Below are positions 45,229 through 54,824 of a DNA stretch of 64,000 bases, one piece after another; position 1 is the stretch's first letter; each line of letters begins with the position of its first letter. Made by a program: the position numbers and the translations under genes. The notes below the pieces were generated by a model. It worked only from the letters and a program-made list of their open reading frames with translations. It had not been told where the DNA came from and searched no databases. Source of the DNA: Bacteroidota bacterium (GTDB lineage Bacteria > Bacteroidota > Bacteroidia > B-17B0 > Aurantibacillaceae); assembly GCA_017303905.1 (NCBI GenBank), contig JAFLBH010000005.1, positions 124,001 to 188,000 of the forward strand. The letters run 5' to 3'.

Positions 45229-47376
45229 TTATAATACCAATCCTGCAATGCACACATCATCTACCTGTTCGAGTGAGCCTCGCCAATTTTCGAAAGTAGT
45301 ATTTAAAATTTCTTTCTTTTCGTTAGAGAATTTATGGTTAATCTCTGTAATTAATTGCTCTAATTGTTTATGCTTGAATTTTTTTCCCTTTTCTCCACCA
45401 AACTGATCGGCATAACCGTCGGTAAATAAATACAAACGATCGCCCTTTGAATAGGATATGTTGTGTGTTGTAAAATCATCTTTCCTTTCTCCAATACCTA
45501 TCGGCATTTTATCGCCGGGTAATTCTAAAGCACCGTTTGAAGTCATGAGTAAAGGTTTATTATTGGCCGCAGCGTAAGAAATTTCGCCCGAAACCTTATC
45601 GATGCAAATTAAAACTCCATCCATTCCGTCCTTTTGCGCTTCCGCCGACATATTGGAAATTAATTTAGCGCGAACATAATTAAATATATCCCCGGGTTTC
45701 TCAATCCCCTTTTCTACAATTGCTTCATTTAATAGAGAAGCGTTCAACAAACTCATAAATGCTCCGGGAACACCGTGACCTGTACTATCACATACGGCAA
45801 AATAAAAACGGTTTTCCTTTTTCGTTGCCCAATAGAAATCACCGCTCACTATATCTTTGGGTTTGTATAAAATGAAATAGTCGTTGAGTTCCTGATTCAA
45901 GAAAGCGTCGTGTGCCAATAATGTTTTCTGAATTTTTTTTGCGTACTGAATAGAATCAACTATTTCCTTTTGTTTTTCCTCCACCAATGTTTTTTGCTTC
46001 TCAATAATTTGCTTTTGCTCTTGAGAAATTTTATAGCGGCTATACATGAAAGCAGCAAACACAATTACAAGAAGTAAACCTCCATACAAAAAATACCTTC
46101 GGGTTTTTTCGTTTTTCAACTCTGACTGAATTAATATTTTTTGTTCATGGGCACGCAAACTATCAGCAGCGGCTTTTTTAGTGTAATCAAATTCGAATTG
46201 CTTTTGCGCTATTTCACGAATACGCTCGGCACTGTTTAAAGTATCACGAATTGAAATGAAACGCTCAAAATAAGGTAATGCCTTTGCAGGATTCTTAAGA
46301 GCAGAATACGCATAATACAAACATTTGCACGCATCACGTATCTCACCATCCGATTGAATTTTCTCAGCAATTGTCAAGCTATTTTCACACAGTGTTACGC
46401 CTTTGGCAGGATCACCCAATTTAATGGCACAATTTCCTAAACCCATTAAAGCAACTGCTTCATTTCTTTGTTCTCCAATTTCACGCGCCAAATTTAATGC
46501 CTCCGAAAAATATTTCACTGCGTCGTTGAAATGAGCCGTTACTTCTTCTTTCGGTTTATTTTCGCGTTCTGCTGTATATCCGAACTCCGCATTTAAGCTG
46601 CCTAAACTTACCAATGAAAGTACGATTCCATCTTTCTCTCCAATTTCCTTCCTTAAATCGAGTGATTTTAGTTGGTAGATTAATGAAATTTTTAAGTCGC
46701 CTTTTTCCTGATAAAGATTACTGATGTTACTGTAATTGCTGGCCATTCCGGATTTGAAACCCGTCAAGCTATCCATCTGCAAACTCTTGACAAAATATTT
46801 AATAGAGTTTTCATAATTCTTTTGAATGCCATAAATAATTCCAACATTCCCTAAGGCAATTGATTGCGCTTTCTTATCGCCCATTTCCTCTACCACCTTC
46901 AAACTTTGAAAATAAAAATCTAGTGCCAAAGGATAATCACCTTTATCTAAATAAACATTACCAATGTTATTATAGGTTTTACCCAGTAAAGTTTTTGCAA
47001 AAACTTTCAGAGTGGTGTCTTGTCCGAATATTAATGCTTTCAACTCAGCAACACTTTCACTATAGTTATCGATAGCTAATTTATATTCACCCTTCACATA
47101 ATAACTTAATGCAATGTTGTTACGCGCGCCGACTTCAAATTTTTTCAATCCACGCTCCTTACTGAATTGCAACAATTGATTGGAGAGAATTAATGTGGTA
47201 TCAGGATTATTAAATGCTAAACGACGCGAATAAACATGCATAGCCATAGCGCGAACCGTGTCATGACGATTTGCATTATTCCAAACATCAATTAAACTGT
47301 CGTTTTGAGAAAAAATCGTACTTGCAAAAAACAAAAAGCAACAAATCGAGAATAGGATTTTTTTAATACTGTTCAT
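45229..47376 (-). CDS. Membrane-bound TPR protein with C-terminal SpoIIE/PP2C phosphatase
   Basis: 715 residues. Signal peptide (KKILFSICCFLFFASTIFSQ), periplasmic TPR region (about 50-380, e.g. ALDFYFQSLKVVEEMGDKKA), one membrane helix (427-447, RRYFLYGGLLLVIVFAAFMY), a coiled signalling helix (EIVDSIQYAKKIQKTLL, 471-487) and a cytoplasmic PP2C domain with Asp513 (SGDFYW), Asp530 (DSTGHGVPGAF) and VDDV at the end. This topology lets periplasmic TPRs control a cytosolic phosphatase. Starts 22 bases after gcvP and precedes the giant phosphatase; the two catalytic domains are clearly related. Substrate unknown. Confidence 0.94.
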   Translation of the reverse strand: MNSIKKILFSICCFLFFASTIFSQNDSLIDVWNNANRHDTVRAMAMHVYSRRLAFNNPDTTLILSNQLLQFSKERGLKKFEVGARNNIALSYYVKGEYKLAIDNYSESVAELKALIFGQDTTLKVFAKTLLGKTYNNIGNVYLDKGDYPLALDFYFQSLKVVEEMGDKKAQSIALGNVGIIYGIQKNYENSIKYFVKSLQMDSLTGFKSGMASNYSNISNLYQEKGDLKISLIYQLKSLDLRKEIGEKDGIVLSLVSLGSLNAEFGYTAERENKPKEEVTAHFNDAVKYFSEALNLAREIGEQRNEAVALMGLGNCAIKLGDPAKGVTLCENSLTIAEKIQSDGEIRDACKCLYYAYSALKNPAKALPYFERFISIRDTLNSAERIREIAQKQFEFDYTKKAAADSLRAHEQKILIQSELKNEKTRRYFLYGGLLLVIVFAAFMYSRYKISQEQKQIIEKQKTLVEEKQKEIVDSIQYAKKIQKTLLAHDAFLNQELNDYFILYKPKDIVSGDFYWATKKENRFYFAVCDSTGHGVPGAFMSLLNASLLNEAIVEKGIEKPGDIFNYVRAKLISNMSAEAQKDGMDGVLICIDKVSGEISYAAANNKPLLMTSNGALELPGDKMPIGIGERKDDFTTHNISYSKGDRLYLFTDGYADQFGGEKGKKFKHKQLEQLITEINHKFSNEKKEILNTTFENWRGSLEQVDDVCIAGLVL

Positions 47377-47398
47377 TCGACTTGTTGCTTTAATAAAA

Positions 47399-50266
47399 CT
47401 AAGCTTCCACCGCTTCGTTTATATACGATTCGATTGGAGCGCAAGAACAAACTAAATGTCTATCGCCATATGCATTATCTACACGAGCAACACTTGGCCA
47501 AAACTTATTTTCTTTCACCCACTTTAACGGATATACAGCTTTTTCACGGCTATATGGCTTATCGTATTTGTCGCTGATAATTAATTTAGCGGTGTGTGGT
47601 GCGTTTTTAATTACGTTATTTACTTTGTCAGCTTTGCCATCAATGATTTCCTGAATTTCCTTTCGGATGGTAATCATGGCTTCGCAGAAACGATCTAACT
47701 CTGCCTTGCTTTCACTCTCAGTTGGTTCAACCATTAAAGTATTTACCACAGGGAATGCAACAGTAGGTGCGTGGAACCCATAATCCATTAAACGTTTTGC
47801 CATATCAGCTACTTCAACGCCACTTGCCATTTTGAAATCATTACAATCTAAAATCATTTCGTGTGCACAACGTCCTTTTGTTCCTGTATATAAAATTTTG
47901 TAATGATCTTTCAATACCTCCTTCATGTAGTTAGCATTTAAGATAGCTGTTTCAGTCGCAGCTTTTAATCCATCACTGCCTAACATTTTAATGTAACCGT
48001 AACTGATTAATAAAATCAACGCGCTACCATATGGTGCTGAACTAACGGCCGGAATTCCTTTATCACCACTTGTATTAACAACAGGATGAGAAGGTAAAAA
48101 TGGAACTAATTTCTCCACTACACCGATTGGGCCCATGCCGGGACCACCACCACCATGTGGAATAGCAAATGTTTTATGTAAGTTTAAGTGACATACATCC
48201 GCGCCGATATTACCAGGAGAAGTTAAGCCCACCTGAGCATTCATATTGGCACCATCCATATATACTAAACCACCATTATCATGGATAATTTTTGTGATTT
48301 CAGTAATACCTTCTTCATACACACCATGTGTACTTGGATATGTTACCATTAAACAACTTAATTTATCTTTATGTTGCTCAGCTTTTGCTTTTAAATCAGC
48401 AATATCAACGTTTCCTTTTTCATCACATTTCACAACTACGATATCCATGCCTGCCATAGCGGCACTTGCAGGATTGGTACCGTGCGCCGATGAAGGAATT
48501 AACGCTACATTACGGTGCGCTCCTCCGTTTGCAATGTGATATTGACGAATAACCATCAAACCTGCGTACTCACCTTGAGCACCTGAGTTTGGCTGGAAAC
48601 TCATCTTCGCAAAACCGGTAATGTTACTTAAATCTTTATCTAAAGTTTGTATTAATTCAGCATAACCGGCCGCTTGATTTGCAGGAACAAACGGATGAAT
48701 GCTTGCAAATTCAGGCCATGTTAGAGGCAATAGTTCTGAAGCTGCATTTAATTTCATCGTACAAGAACCTAATGAAATCATCGAATGCACCAATGATAAA
48801 TCTTTGTTCTCTAAACGCTTTATGTAACGCATCATTTCACTTTCGCTGTGGAAAGAATTAAAAATAGGATGTGTTAAGTAAGCAGACTTACGGTTTAATT
48901 CGGAAGAAGAAATAACCGATGAATTTTTAATTGCAACGTTAACTGCTGATTTTCCTGAAACCGAAGCAAACACTGCAATCACATCATTTACATCACCCGC
49001 TTCTGCTGTTTGATCTAAACTGATACCAACTTGTTTGTCGCTAATTTTACGGAAGTTGATTTCTTTCGCTTCTGCAGCAGCAATTACTTTTGCAGCATCA
49101 CAAGTAACAACAATGGTATCGAAGTAAACTTTTGTGTTGACTTCAAATCCAAGTTTCTTTAATTCTTCTGCTACTGTAGCCGTTGCATTATTTACTTCCT
49201 GAGCAATTGCCTTAATTCCGGCAGGACCATGATAAACTGCGTACATACTCGCCATGATAGCCAATAAAGCCTGCGCGGTACAAATATTTGATGTTGCTTT
49301 ATCGCGTTTGATATGTTGTTCGCGCGTTTGTAAAGCCATGCGTAATGCCTGATTTCCTTCTGCATCCACACTTACCCCAATAATACGTCCCGGAATTAAA
49401 CGTTTATAATCTTCCTTACATGCAAAAAATGCAGCATGAGGACCGCCATAACCTAATGGCACACCAAAACGTTGTGAGTTTCCGTAAACAACATCAGCAC
49501 CCCATTCGCCCGGAGGCGTTAATAAAGCAAGTGCTAATAAATCAGAACCAACGGCAACTTGGATTTCAGCAGCGTGACATTTTTCTACAAATGATTTGTA
49601 GTTGTTCGCTTCTCCGTTAATATCCGGATACTGAATAATTGCGCCAAAGAAAGAAGCATCTGCAGAGAAGGAAGCTGCGTTACCAACCACCACTTCAATT
49701 CCTACCGGATTAGAGCGCGTTTTAATAACATCAATTACCTGAGGGAAACATGTTTCGCTTACAAATAATTTGTGTGCGCCTGCTTTTTGCTTTTCACGAC
49801 TACGATTACTGTAGAACATAAATACAGCTTCTGCTGCTGCTGTTGCTTCGTCTAATAAACTTGCATTAGCAATTGGCATAGCTGTTAAATCCATCACCAT
49901 GGTTTGGAAATTCAAAATCGCTTCAAGGCGTCCTTGTGCAATTTCCGCCTGATAAGGTGTATAAGCAGTGTACCAACCCGGATTTTCTAAAACATTTCGT
50001 TGAATTACGGAAGGTAAAATTGTATTGTAATAACCTAAGCCAATATAACTGCGGAATACTTTGTTCTTTTTACCAAGTGCACGCAAATGCTTTAAGTATT
50101 GGAACTCGGTTAAAGCTGCGCCAACTTTTAATGGCTCCTTTAATCGGATGTTTGAAGGTACGGTTTGGTTGATTAATTCATCAACTGAAGAAACACCAAT
50201 TTTCTTAAGCATTTCTTTTACTTCATTTTCACGTGGGCCATTATGGCGGGAAACAAATGTATCCAT
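47399..50266 (-). CDS. gcvP: Glycine dehydrogenase (decarboxylating), P protein of the glycine cleavage system
   Basis: 955 residues, the usual length of the full homodimeric P protein (fused alpha and beta halves). It decarboxylates glycine with PLP and passes the aminomethyl group to lipoylated GcvH. Two aminotransferase-like halves are visible; the C-terminal one carries the PLP-binding Lys in NLHKTFAIPHGGGGPG, plus QPNSGAQGEYAGL and SSAHGTNPASAAMAG. The glycine-rich loop and ends are intact. No gcvT or gcvH is adjacent. A TAAATTTG box lies 27 bases upstream. The PP2C phosphatase at 45229 follows after 22 bases. Confidence 0.98.
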   Translation of the reverse strand: MDTFVSRHNGPRENEVKEMLKKIGVSSVDELINQTVPSNIRLKEPLKVGAALTEFQYLKHLRALGKKNKVFRSYIGLGYYNTILPSVIQRNVLENPGWYTAYTPYQAEIAQGRLEAILNFQTMVMDLTAMPIANASLLDEATAAAEAVFMFYSNRSREKQKAGAHKLFVSETCFPQVIDVIKTRSNPVGIEVVVGNAASFSADASFFGAIIQYPDINGEANNYKSFVEKCHAAEIQVAVGSDLLALALLTPPGEWGADVVYGNSQRFGVPLGYGGPHAAFFACKEDYKRLIPGRIIGVSVDAEGNQALRMALQTREQHIKRDKATSNICTAQALLAIMASMYAVYHGPAGIKAIAQEVNNATATVAEELKKLGFEVNTKVYFDTIVVTCDAAKVIAAAEAKEINFRKISDKQVGISLDQTAEAGDVNDVIAVFASVSGKSAVNVAIKNSSVISSSELNRKSAYLTHPIFNSFHSESEMMRYIKRLENKDLSLVHSMISLGSCTMKLNAASELLPLTWPEFASIHPFVPANQAAGYAELIQTLDKDLSNITGFAKMSFQPNSGAQGEYAGLMVIRQYHIANGGAHRNVALIPSSAHGTNPASAAMAGMDIVVVKCDEKGNVDIADLKAKAEQHKDKLSCLMVTYPSTHGVYEEGITEITKIIHDNGGLVYMDGANMNAQVGLTSPGNIGADVCHLNLHKTFAIPHGGGGPGMGPIGVVEKLVPFLPSHPVVNTSGDKGIPAVSSAPYGSALILLISYGYIKMLGSDGLKAATETAILNANYMKEVLKDHYKILYTGTKGRCAHEMILDCNDFKMASGVEVADMAKRLMDYGFHAPTVAFPVVNTLMVEPTESESKAELDRFCEAMITIRKEIQEIIDGKADKVNNVIKNAPHTAKLIISDKYDKPYSREKAVYPLKWVKENKFWPSVARVDNAYGDRHLVCSCAPIESYINEAVEA

Positions 50267-50292
50267 AGATTATACGGGTTTAAAAAGAGAAA

Positions 50293-50300
50293 CAAATTTA
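50293..50300 (-). promoter_or_regulatory. Putative -10 box of gcvP
   Basis: Minus strand TAAATTTG, exact to TAnnTTTG, 26 bases upstream of the ATG at 50266. No -35 TTG at the expected spacing. No glycine-riboswitch-like structure is visible in the 109-base gap. Confidence 0.35.
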
Positions 50301-50375
50301 CAAAAAAAAGCGGGCTATTGAGCGTTTGCTTCGTCTCAAATTGACCTAAATCAGGTAAAAATGTAAACAGGCTTG

Positions 50376-50696
50376 TTAATTACTTTTTTCCACTTCCTTT
50401 AATTCCACCATGTAGCAGAATTCGCAATTAGCCGGACTTGGCATTCGTAAACGACGGTAAGTGAATTTTATACGTAATTTATTCTTATCAAATTTCTTCT
50501 CTAATGGAGATTTTGGCATTAGATATATCTTTTTGCCACCGGAAATAATCATTACCAAAGAACCACAACCCTTTTTTTTGAATTTAGTTGTGACAATTCC
50601 CACCGTTTTACCTTCAGATTCTAAGGACACGTCTGCATTTTGAGCTCCTAACCAAAGGCTTACCGAGAAAAAAACTAAAAAGTAAAAGATGCGCAT
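50376..50696 (-). CDS. Small secreted protein of unknown function
   Basis: 106 residues. Signal peptide (YFLVFFSVSLWLGAQ), then a basic beta-rich domain with KKKGCGSLVMIISGGKKIYL and a C-terminal CEFCYMVELKEVE, three cysteines in all. Unrecognised. Its ATG directly follows the stop of the T9SS cargo gene at 50697 (TAAATG), so it is translationally coupled to it. Confidence 0.72.
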   Translation of the reverse strand: MRIFYFLVFFSVSLWLGAQNADVSLESEGKTVGIVTTKFKKKGCGSLVMIISGGKKIYLMPKSPLEKKFDKNKLRIKFTYRRLRMPSPANCEFCYMVELKEVEKSN

Positions 50697-52508
50697 TTAT
50701 TGAATATTTACTTTTACAACCTTCTGAAACTTCTCATTTCCTACTCTCACTAAATAGGTCGCTTTAGCTAAACCCGAAACATCCAATTTACATTCAGCAT
50801 TTCCATTATTAGTGTTTAACTTTTTAGATGCTATTTGTTTTCCCATCACATCAAATAAATCCACTTGCACTTCATTCGCTTCCAACAAACGAATTGCTTT
50901 CACTTCTAACATGTTTTCATTTTGATGAACGAGCAAATCAGGTTTGTTTTCAATATCATTTACTCCTGTGGTTGAAAGTGGTATTTGCCAAGAGAAAATT
51001 CTGGTTTTCCCTCCACTCGATAAATACTCACCGGTGTGCCAAAAGGTAATTCCATCAGGGTCCAAACTCGTTTGTGAATAATCACCAAAACGATTGTGCG
51101 TCATTTGCGAGCTGGTTCCGATGGCGGCAGTTGTTTCAGCAAATGTAAATTGTCCTAAAGGATCGGTGGCTAATCTACCGGTATATCGAATCGAAGGATA
51201 AACTGTTCCACTCGAAACAGCATATGCAATTCCAATACTTCCGTTATCATCCATAGCCATGCTTCCCATCCATCGGCTATGCAAATCCGGCGCATAAGTT
51301 CCTTCCTGATAGATACTCCAAACACCTGTAGTTGTATTTTGTCTTAATTCATACCAGCGAATACCTGTTTGTTTAGTTGTTGAATTTACAATCACCGCGT
51401 GATTTAGCAAGATAGTGTTATAACCCGTCCAACGGCGATATTGCGCTCTATACATAAACACACCGCCAATCGCATCTATTTTTTGTGAAGTACCAGGTTG
51501 TGTGACATCATCATAGTTCACATCAAACAGTGCATTAATTGAACTGGTTGGAATGGTTTGATCCAACGCTAAACTTGAAGCAGCCGGAGTTGTCCAGTTA
51601 GCCGTAAATTTAAAAATTCGTATTTGATCAGTAGTTGCTGACGGCCATGCATTGTCTTCATAACAAAAAATCGGACATGGTGTTCCGTAAGGCGGTAATT
51701 GACCGTCGGCATCAGCCGGTAATGGAGAGAAAAAATAATAATTTGGTGTTGGAGGAACGGTAAGTGAAATCATTCCTGCAGTAGGGTTTCCCGCCAGCAT
51801 TTTAGTACGATCAAACACAGCGAATTTTTCTGTTCCACCAATATTGCTGGTACAATAATAACCATCGGCCCAAATAGAAAATTTTGGATAATCAGGGAAA
51901 TTACCTGCAGAAGGAACGAATGTATATGTATAATAACTTCCTAATGGGTTTGAAGAAGTGGATATGGCTACTAAAATTTTATCGCTGCCATTAAACTGAG
52001 ATACAAACCAACGGTCGGCATACCTGTCATACATCACAATCGGATCGCCCATATTGGTGCTTCCTGCCCATAAAGTGTTTAATGCATATGGACCACCCAA
52101 ACTGGTTCCTGTTTTGTTGTATACCTGATAGCGAATATTTACTGCCTGAACGTAATGCGCGGGGCCGGCTGCACCGGAAGGATCAGGAGGAGATGCATTG
52201 CCGGAAGTGCCTTGCCAATTTACAATGGGTGGAGATGTCATTTTATTTCCCATTTCATTTTGCACGATAGGATCAACATCCGGTTGCGGTGTTTTGTTAT
52301 AACTAATGGCGTTAGATTTACGACGGGGATTGATAGTTTGTTTCTCGCTTTCCTCTAATTCCTCATTAATAACTGGCATTTCTATTAATGGTTTTGAAAT
52401 AGCAAAACCTGAATTGGGAAGAAATGAGGTGGTTGTTTGAAGTTTTGTTTGTGCGAATGCCACTTTACCTAAACAACTTACAAAAATGAATACTTTTATA
52501 TGTTTCAT
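50697..52508 (-). CDS. Secreted protein with type-A T9SS sorting domain
   Basis: 603 residues from the ATG at 52508; another ATG at 52523, two bases after the preceding stop, is possible. Signal peptide KVFIFVSCLGKVAFAQ, a large beta-rich region (PPDPSGAAGPAHYVQAVNIR, about 110-135; MYDRYADRWFVSQFNGSDK, about 165-185; MAMDDNGSIGIAYAVSSG) resembling secreted beta-propeller-like proteins, and a Por secretion-system C-terminal domain (about 525-603: VQVDLFDVMGKQIASKKL, then ATYLVRVGNEKFQKVVKV). That tail directs export through the T9SS. No catalytic residues are recognisable. Middle gene of a three-gene unit. Confidence 0.9.
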   Translation of the reverse strand: MKHIKVFIFVSCLGKVAFAQTKLQTTTSFLPNSGFAISKPLIEMPVINEELEESEKQTINPRRKSNAISYNKTPQPDVDPIVQNEMGNKMTSPPIVNWQGTSGNASPPDPSGAAGPAHYVQAVNIRYQVYNKTGTSLGGPYALNTLWAGSTNMGDPIVMYDRYADRWFVSQFNGSDKILVAISTSSNPLGSYYTYTFVPSAGNFPDYPKFSIWADGYYCTSNIGGTEKFAVFDRTKMLAGNPTAGMISLTVPPTPNYYFFSPLPADADGQLPPYGTPCPIFCYEDNAWPSATTDQIRIFKFTANWTTPAASSLALDQTIPTSSINALFDVNYDDVTQPGTSQKIDAIGGVFMYRAQYRRWTGYNTILLNHAVIVNSTTKQTGIRWYELRQNTTTGVWSIYQEGTYAPDLHSRWMGSMAMDDNGSIGIAYAVSSGTVYPSIRYTGRLATDPLGQFTFAETTAAIGTSSQMTHNRFGDYSQTSLDPDGITFWHTGEYLSSGGKTRIFSWQIPLSTTGVNDIENKPDLLVHQNENMLEVKAIRLLEANEVQVDLFDVMGKQIASKKLNTNNGNAECKLDVSGLAKATYLVRVGNEKFQKVVKVNIQ

Positions 52509-52525
52509 CAGAAAATTAATCATTG

Positions 52526-53500
52526 TTATTTGATGAACTTACTTGTTTGAATAGTCTTTTTATCTCGTTCTAAAATGAGAAAATAAACTCCATGTGGCAA
52601 CTCGGAAACATCAATTGACCTGGAGTTAAATTCGGACTCCTTTAAAATTGTTCCTAGTATGTTACAAATTTTAAATTTTGTGATAGTTGCCTCATCAATA
52701 CCCGTAATATTAATATAATCGACAACCGGATTTGGATACAACGAATACCTATCCTTCAAAGTCTGACTTTCTATACTTGTACAAATATTTACATTTAGGG
52801 AAAACGTTTGAGTTGATGCGCAATTAGCACTATCTGTTGCGACGACTGTATAAATTGTAGTAACACTCGGACTGACAACAACTGACATAGAACTTGATGC
52901 CGGAGGATTCCAAAAATAATAGGTGCCCCCCGTAGCAGTTAAGGTAGCGCTTTGTCCGGAGCATAATGGATTAGCAGATGAATTAACAGAAAAAGGAAAT
53001 GGTACAGGAGCAACGCCGGGAGTAATTATTGAATCAATAACTGACCATGTGCCGTAAGTATTAGTTCCCATTACCGCTTCTCTTGATTGAATATAATATT
53101 TTGTACCGGGACATAATGTTGAAAATGGAATGATTAAGTCCGCATAAGGCTCGGTTGAACAGTTGTCAGGCCACGAACTTGATATATTATAGTTAGGAAC
53201 ATTTAGTAAACTATAGTAATGATCTTGAAAAATATAAAATTGACTTGTACTACTCCAATTCAATAAAGTGTTATAAACTGCAGCGGTGGCGGGTTTCCCT
53301 AAAGCTGCTTTATTTGGTGTAATAATTGTCTCCATCCAATACGGCCCGCCTCCGCACGTAGCAGGATCCGAATTACCGGACACAGTAAAACCTGATACAC
53401 TTGCCTGTACACTGTAATTAACCAGTGGCATTGCATGACTTGCTTTAACATGTATACTTGAATACAAAAAAACAATTACGATTAAATAAATACTTTTCAT
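52526..53500 (-). CDS. Secreted protein with Ig-like domain and type-A T9SS sorting domain
   Basis: 324 residues. Signal peptide (YLIVIVFLYSSIHVKA), a Cys-containing N-terminal half (about 30-160) that I do not recognise, an Ig-like domain (about 165-240: NPLCSGQSATLTATGGTYYF, TTIYTVVATDSANC) and a T9SS type-A tail (about 250-324: YSLYPNPVVDYINITG, LPHGVYFLILERDKKTIQTS). It is the first gene of a unit with the T9SS cargo protein and the small secreted protein downstream. Confidence 0.9.
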   Translation of the reverse strand: MKSIYLIVIVFLYSSIHVKASHAMPLVNYSVQASVSGFTVSGNSDPATCGGGPYWMETIITPNKAALGKPATAAVYNTLLNWSSTSQFYIFQDHYYSLLNVPNYNISSSWPDNCSTEPYADLIIPFSTLCPGTKYYIQSREAVMGTNTYGTWSVIDSIITPGVAPVPFPFSVNSSANPLCSGQSATLTATGGTYYFWNPPASSSMSVVVSPSVTTIYTVVATDSANCASTQTFSLNVNICTSIESQTLKDRYSLYPNPVVDYINITGIDEATITKFKICNILGTILKESEFNSRSIDVSELPHGVYFLILERDKKTIQTSKFIK

Positions 53501-53525
53501 TTCTTAAATTCAATTAGATTTTTAG

Positions 53526-53545
53526 TTTTCTTAAAATTAAGAAAA
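53526..53545. promoter_or_regulatory. Perfect inverted repeat between divergent genes
   Basis: TTTTCTTAA and TTAAGAAAA, 9-bp arms around AA, between the starts at 53500 (minus) and 53594 (plus). It cannot serve as a terminator for either gene, so an operator for one or both is the likelier role. Confidence 0.4.
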
Positions 53546-53593
53546 AAGGGATAAATAAAGAATTAAGACTAAAATAATATTTAAATTTATGTC

Positions 53594-54244
53594 ATGATTA
53601 GAATCCTGTTAATTCTTGTTTTTTGTATTTCATTTACATTAGCCAACGCTCAACAAAAAAAAGACACTCTTATATTAATGAACGGTAATGTGGTAGTTGA
53701 AAGAGTGATTGACACTTTACTCGGAGCTGTTACTATATACCATCCCACCAAACCGGAGAAAAAAATTCATTACGAATACGACGACCTCTATGTGATTCTT
53801 TATGGCAATGGCAACAAACGTTATTATTACCGACAAGATACTTTACGATATCAATGGTTTACCCGCGATGAAATGCATTTTTTTATTAAAGGTGAACAAG
53901 ACGGCAGAAAAGGTTTTAAAGCTAATGGAGCAATGATAGGCGCCGGTCTCTTTGGATTTATTGGCGGAGCCACCGGTTCGTTTTTTGCACCCGTTTTACC
54001 TTATGGATATATGGCTTTGTCGGGAGCGCCGAAAGTTCGTATACGACATAATACCATTTCTAATCCAAACTACATCGATCATGATCCTTATATTTTAGGC
54101 TATGAACGGAGCGCACGCTATAAACGAAAACTAAAATCTCTTTTGGGTGGTACAGTAGGATTGCTAGCCGGCTATGCCTTCTATTTTGCTTTAAAAGATT
54201 TCTATCCTACCGATTATAAAAACGGAAAATTTACTTTTAACTAA
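53594..54244 (+). CDS. Secreted/membrane hypothetical protein
   Basis: 216 residues. Signal peptide (ILLILVFCISFTLANAQ), a beta-rich N-terminal domain (DTLILMNGNVVVERVIDTLL, KKIHYEYDDLYVILYGNGNK), then two Gly-rich hydrophobic stretches (ANGAMIGAGLFGFIGGATGS, about 114-133; LLGGTVGLLAGYAFYFALK, about 183-201) that could be glycine-zipper membrane helices. Unrecognised. It lies 16 bases upstream of the next gene, which it may be cotranscribed with. Confidence 0.78.
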   Translation: MIRILLILVFCISFTLANAQQKKDTLILMNGNVVVERVIDTLLGAVTIYHPTKPEKKIHYEYDDLYVILYGNGNKRYYYRQDTLRYQWFTRDEMHFFIKGEQDGRKGFKANGAMIGAGLFGFIGGATGSFFAPVLPYGYMALSGAPKVRIRHNTISNPNYIDHDPYILGYERSARYKRKLKSLLGGTVGLLAGYAFYFALKDFYPTDYKNGKFTFN

Positions 54245-54260
54245 AGCGTCATTAGTCGGT

Positions 54261-54824
54261 ATGAAGTTAACTCTATACATTACAGGATTTATTCTACTGT
54301 TCAATTGCGCTCAAGCTCAAGAAACTGTTAGCTTAAAATTTCCGGAAGCATATGCTAAAACAGCTTTGGCAGAATTAAAAAGTGGCGACTCCCTGTTGTT
54401 TTATCAGTGTCATGTGGAAGAAGCTGTCACAGAAATTACAAAATCTAACGGTGAAAAAATAAAGGGAGAAAGTAAAAAAATAAGCATCACTGAGAAATTC
54501 GTAGTGTACAATAACAACGGAACCTATCAAATGAAATATTACACCAGTACTTTGTCCAATTTACCCAATAGAAAATTCACTTATCTTAAGGTAAAGGAAA
54601 AAGAGTATTGGAATTTTAAACTTGAAAAATCAGGTATTTTAAATGAGCATGATGTTTTGGTTTTCTCCGCCATCGAATATAAAAGTCACGGTACTACCGA
54701 ATATGATTTTGTGGTTGACAAATACAACACCAACGCTTTAATCATTCGCAATAAAAAAATCATGAAACATTTGGTGGTAGGCGGTAATCACTTGTTGAGT
54801 AAAAACCTCAACGCGTTGAACTAA
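54261..54824 (+). CDS. Secreted hypothetical protein
   Basis: 187 residues. Signal peptide (YITGFILLFNCAQAQ), then a mixed alpha/beta domain with FPEAYAKTALAELKSGDSLL and IKGESKKISITEKFVVYNN. A Cys in QCHVEEA is single. Unrecognised; nothing points to an enzyme. Ends with a 4-base overlap into the convergent folB. Confidence 0.75.
   Translation: MKLTLYITGFILLFNCAQAQETVSLKFPEAYAKTALAELKSGDSLLFYQCHVEEAVTEITKSNGEKIKGESKKISITEKFVVYNNNGTYQMKYYTSTLSNLPNRKFTYLKVKEKEYWNFKLEKSGILNEHDVLVFSAIEYKSHGTTEYDFVVDKYNTNALIIRNKKIMKHLVVGGNHLLSKNLNALN

Noticed and set aside
50267..50375. Glycine riboswitch in front of gcvP
   Set aside because: Only 109 bases, no paired stems or conserved core seen; only a -10-like box.
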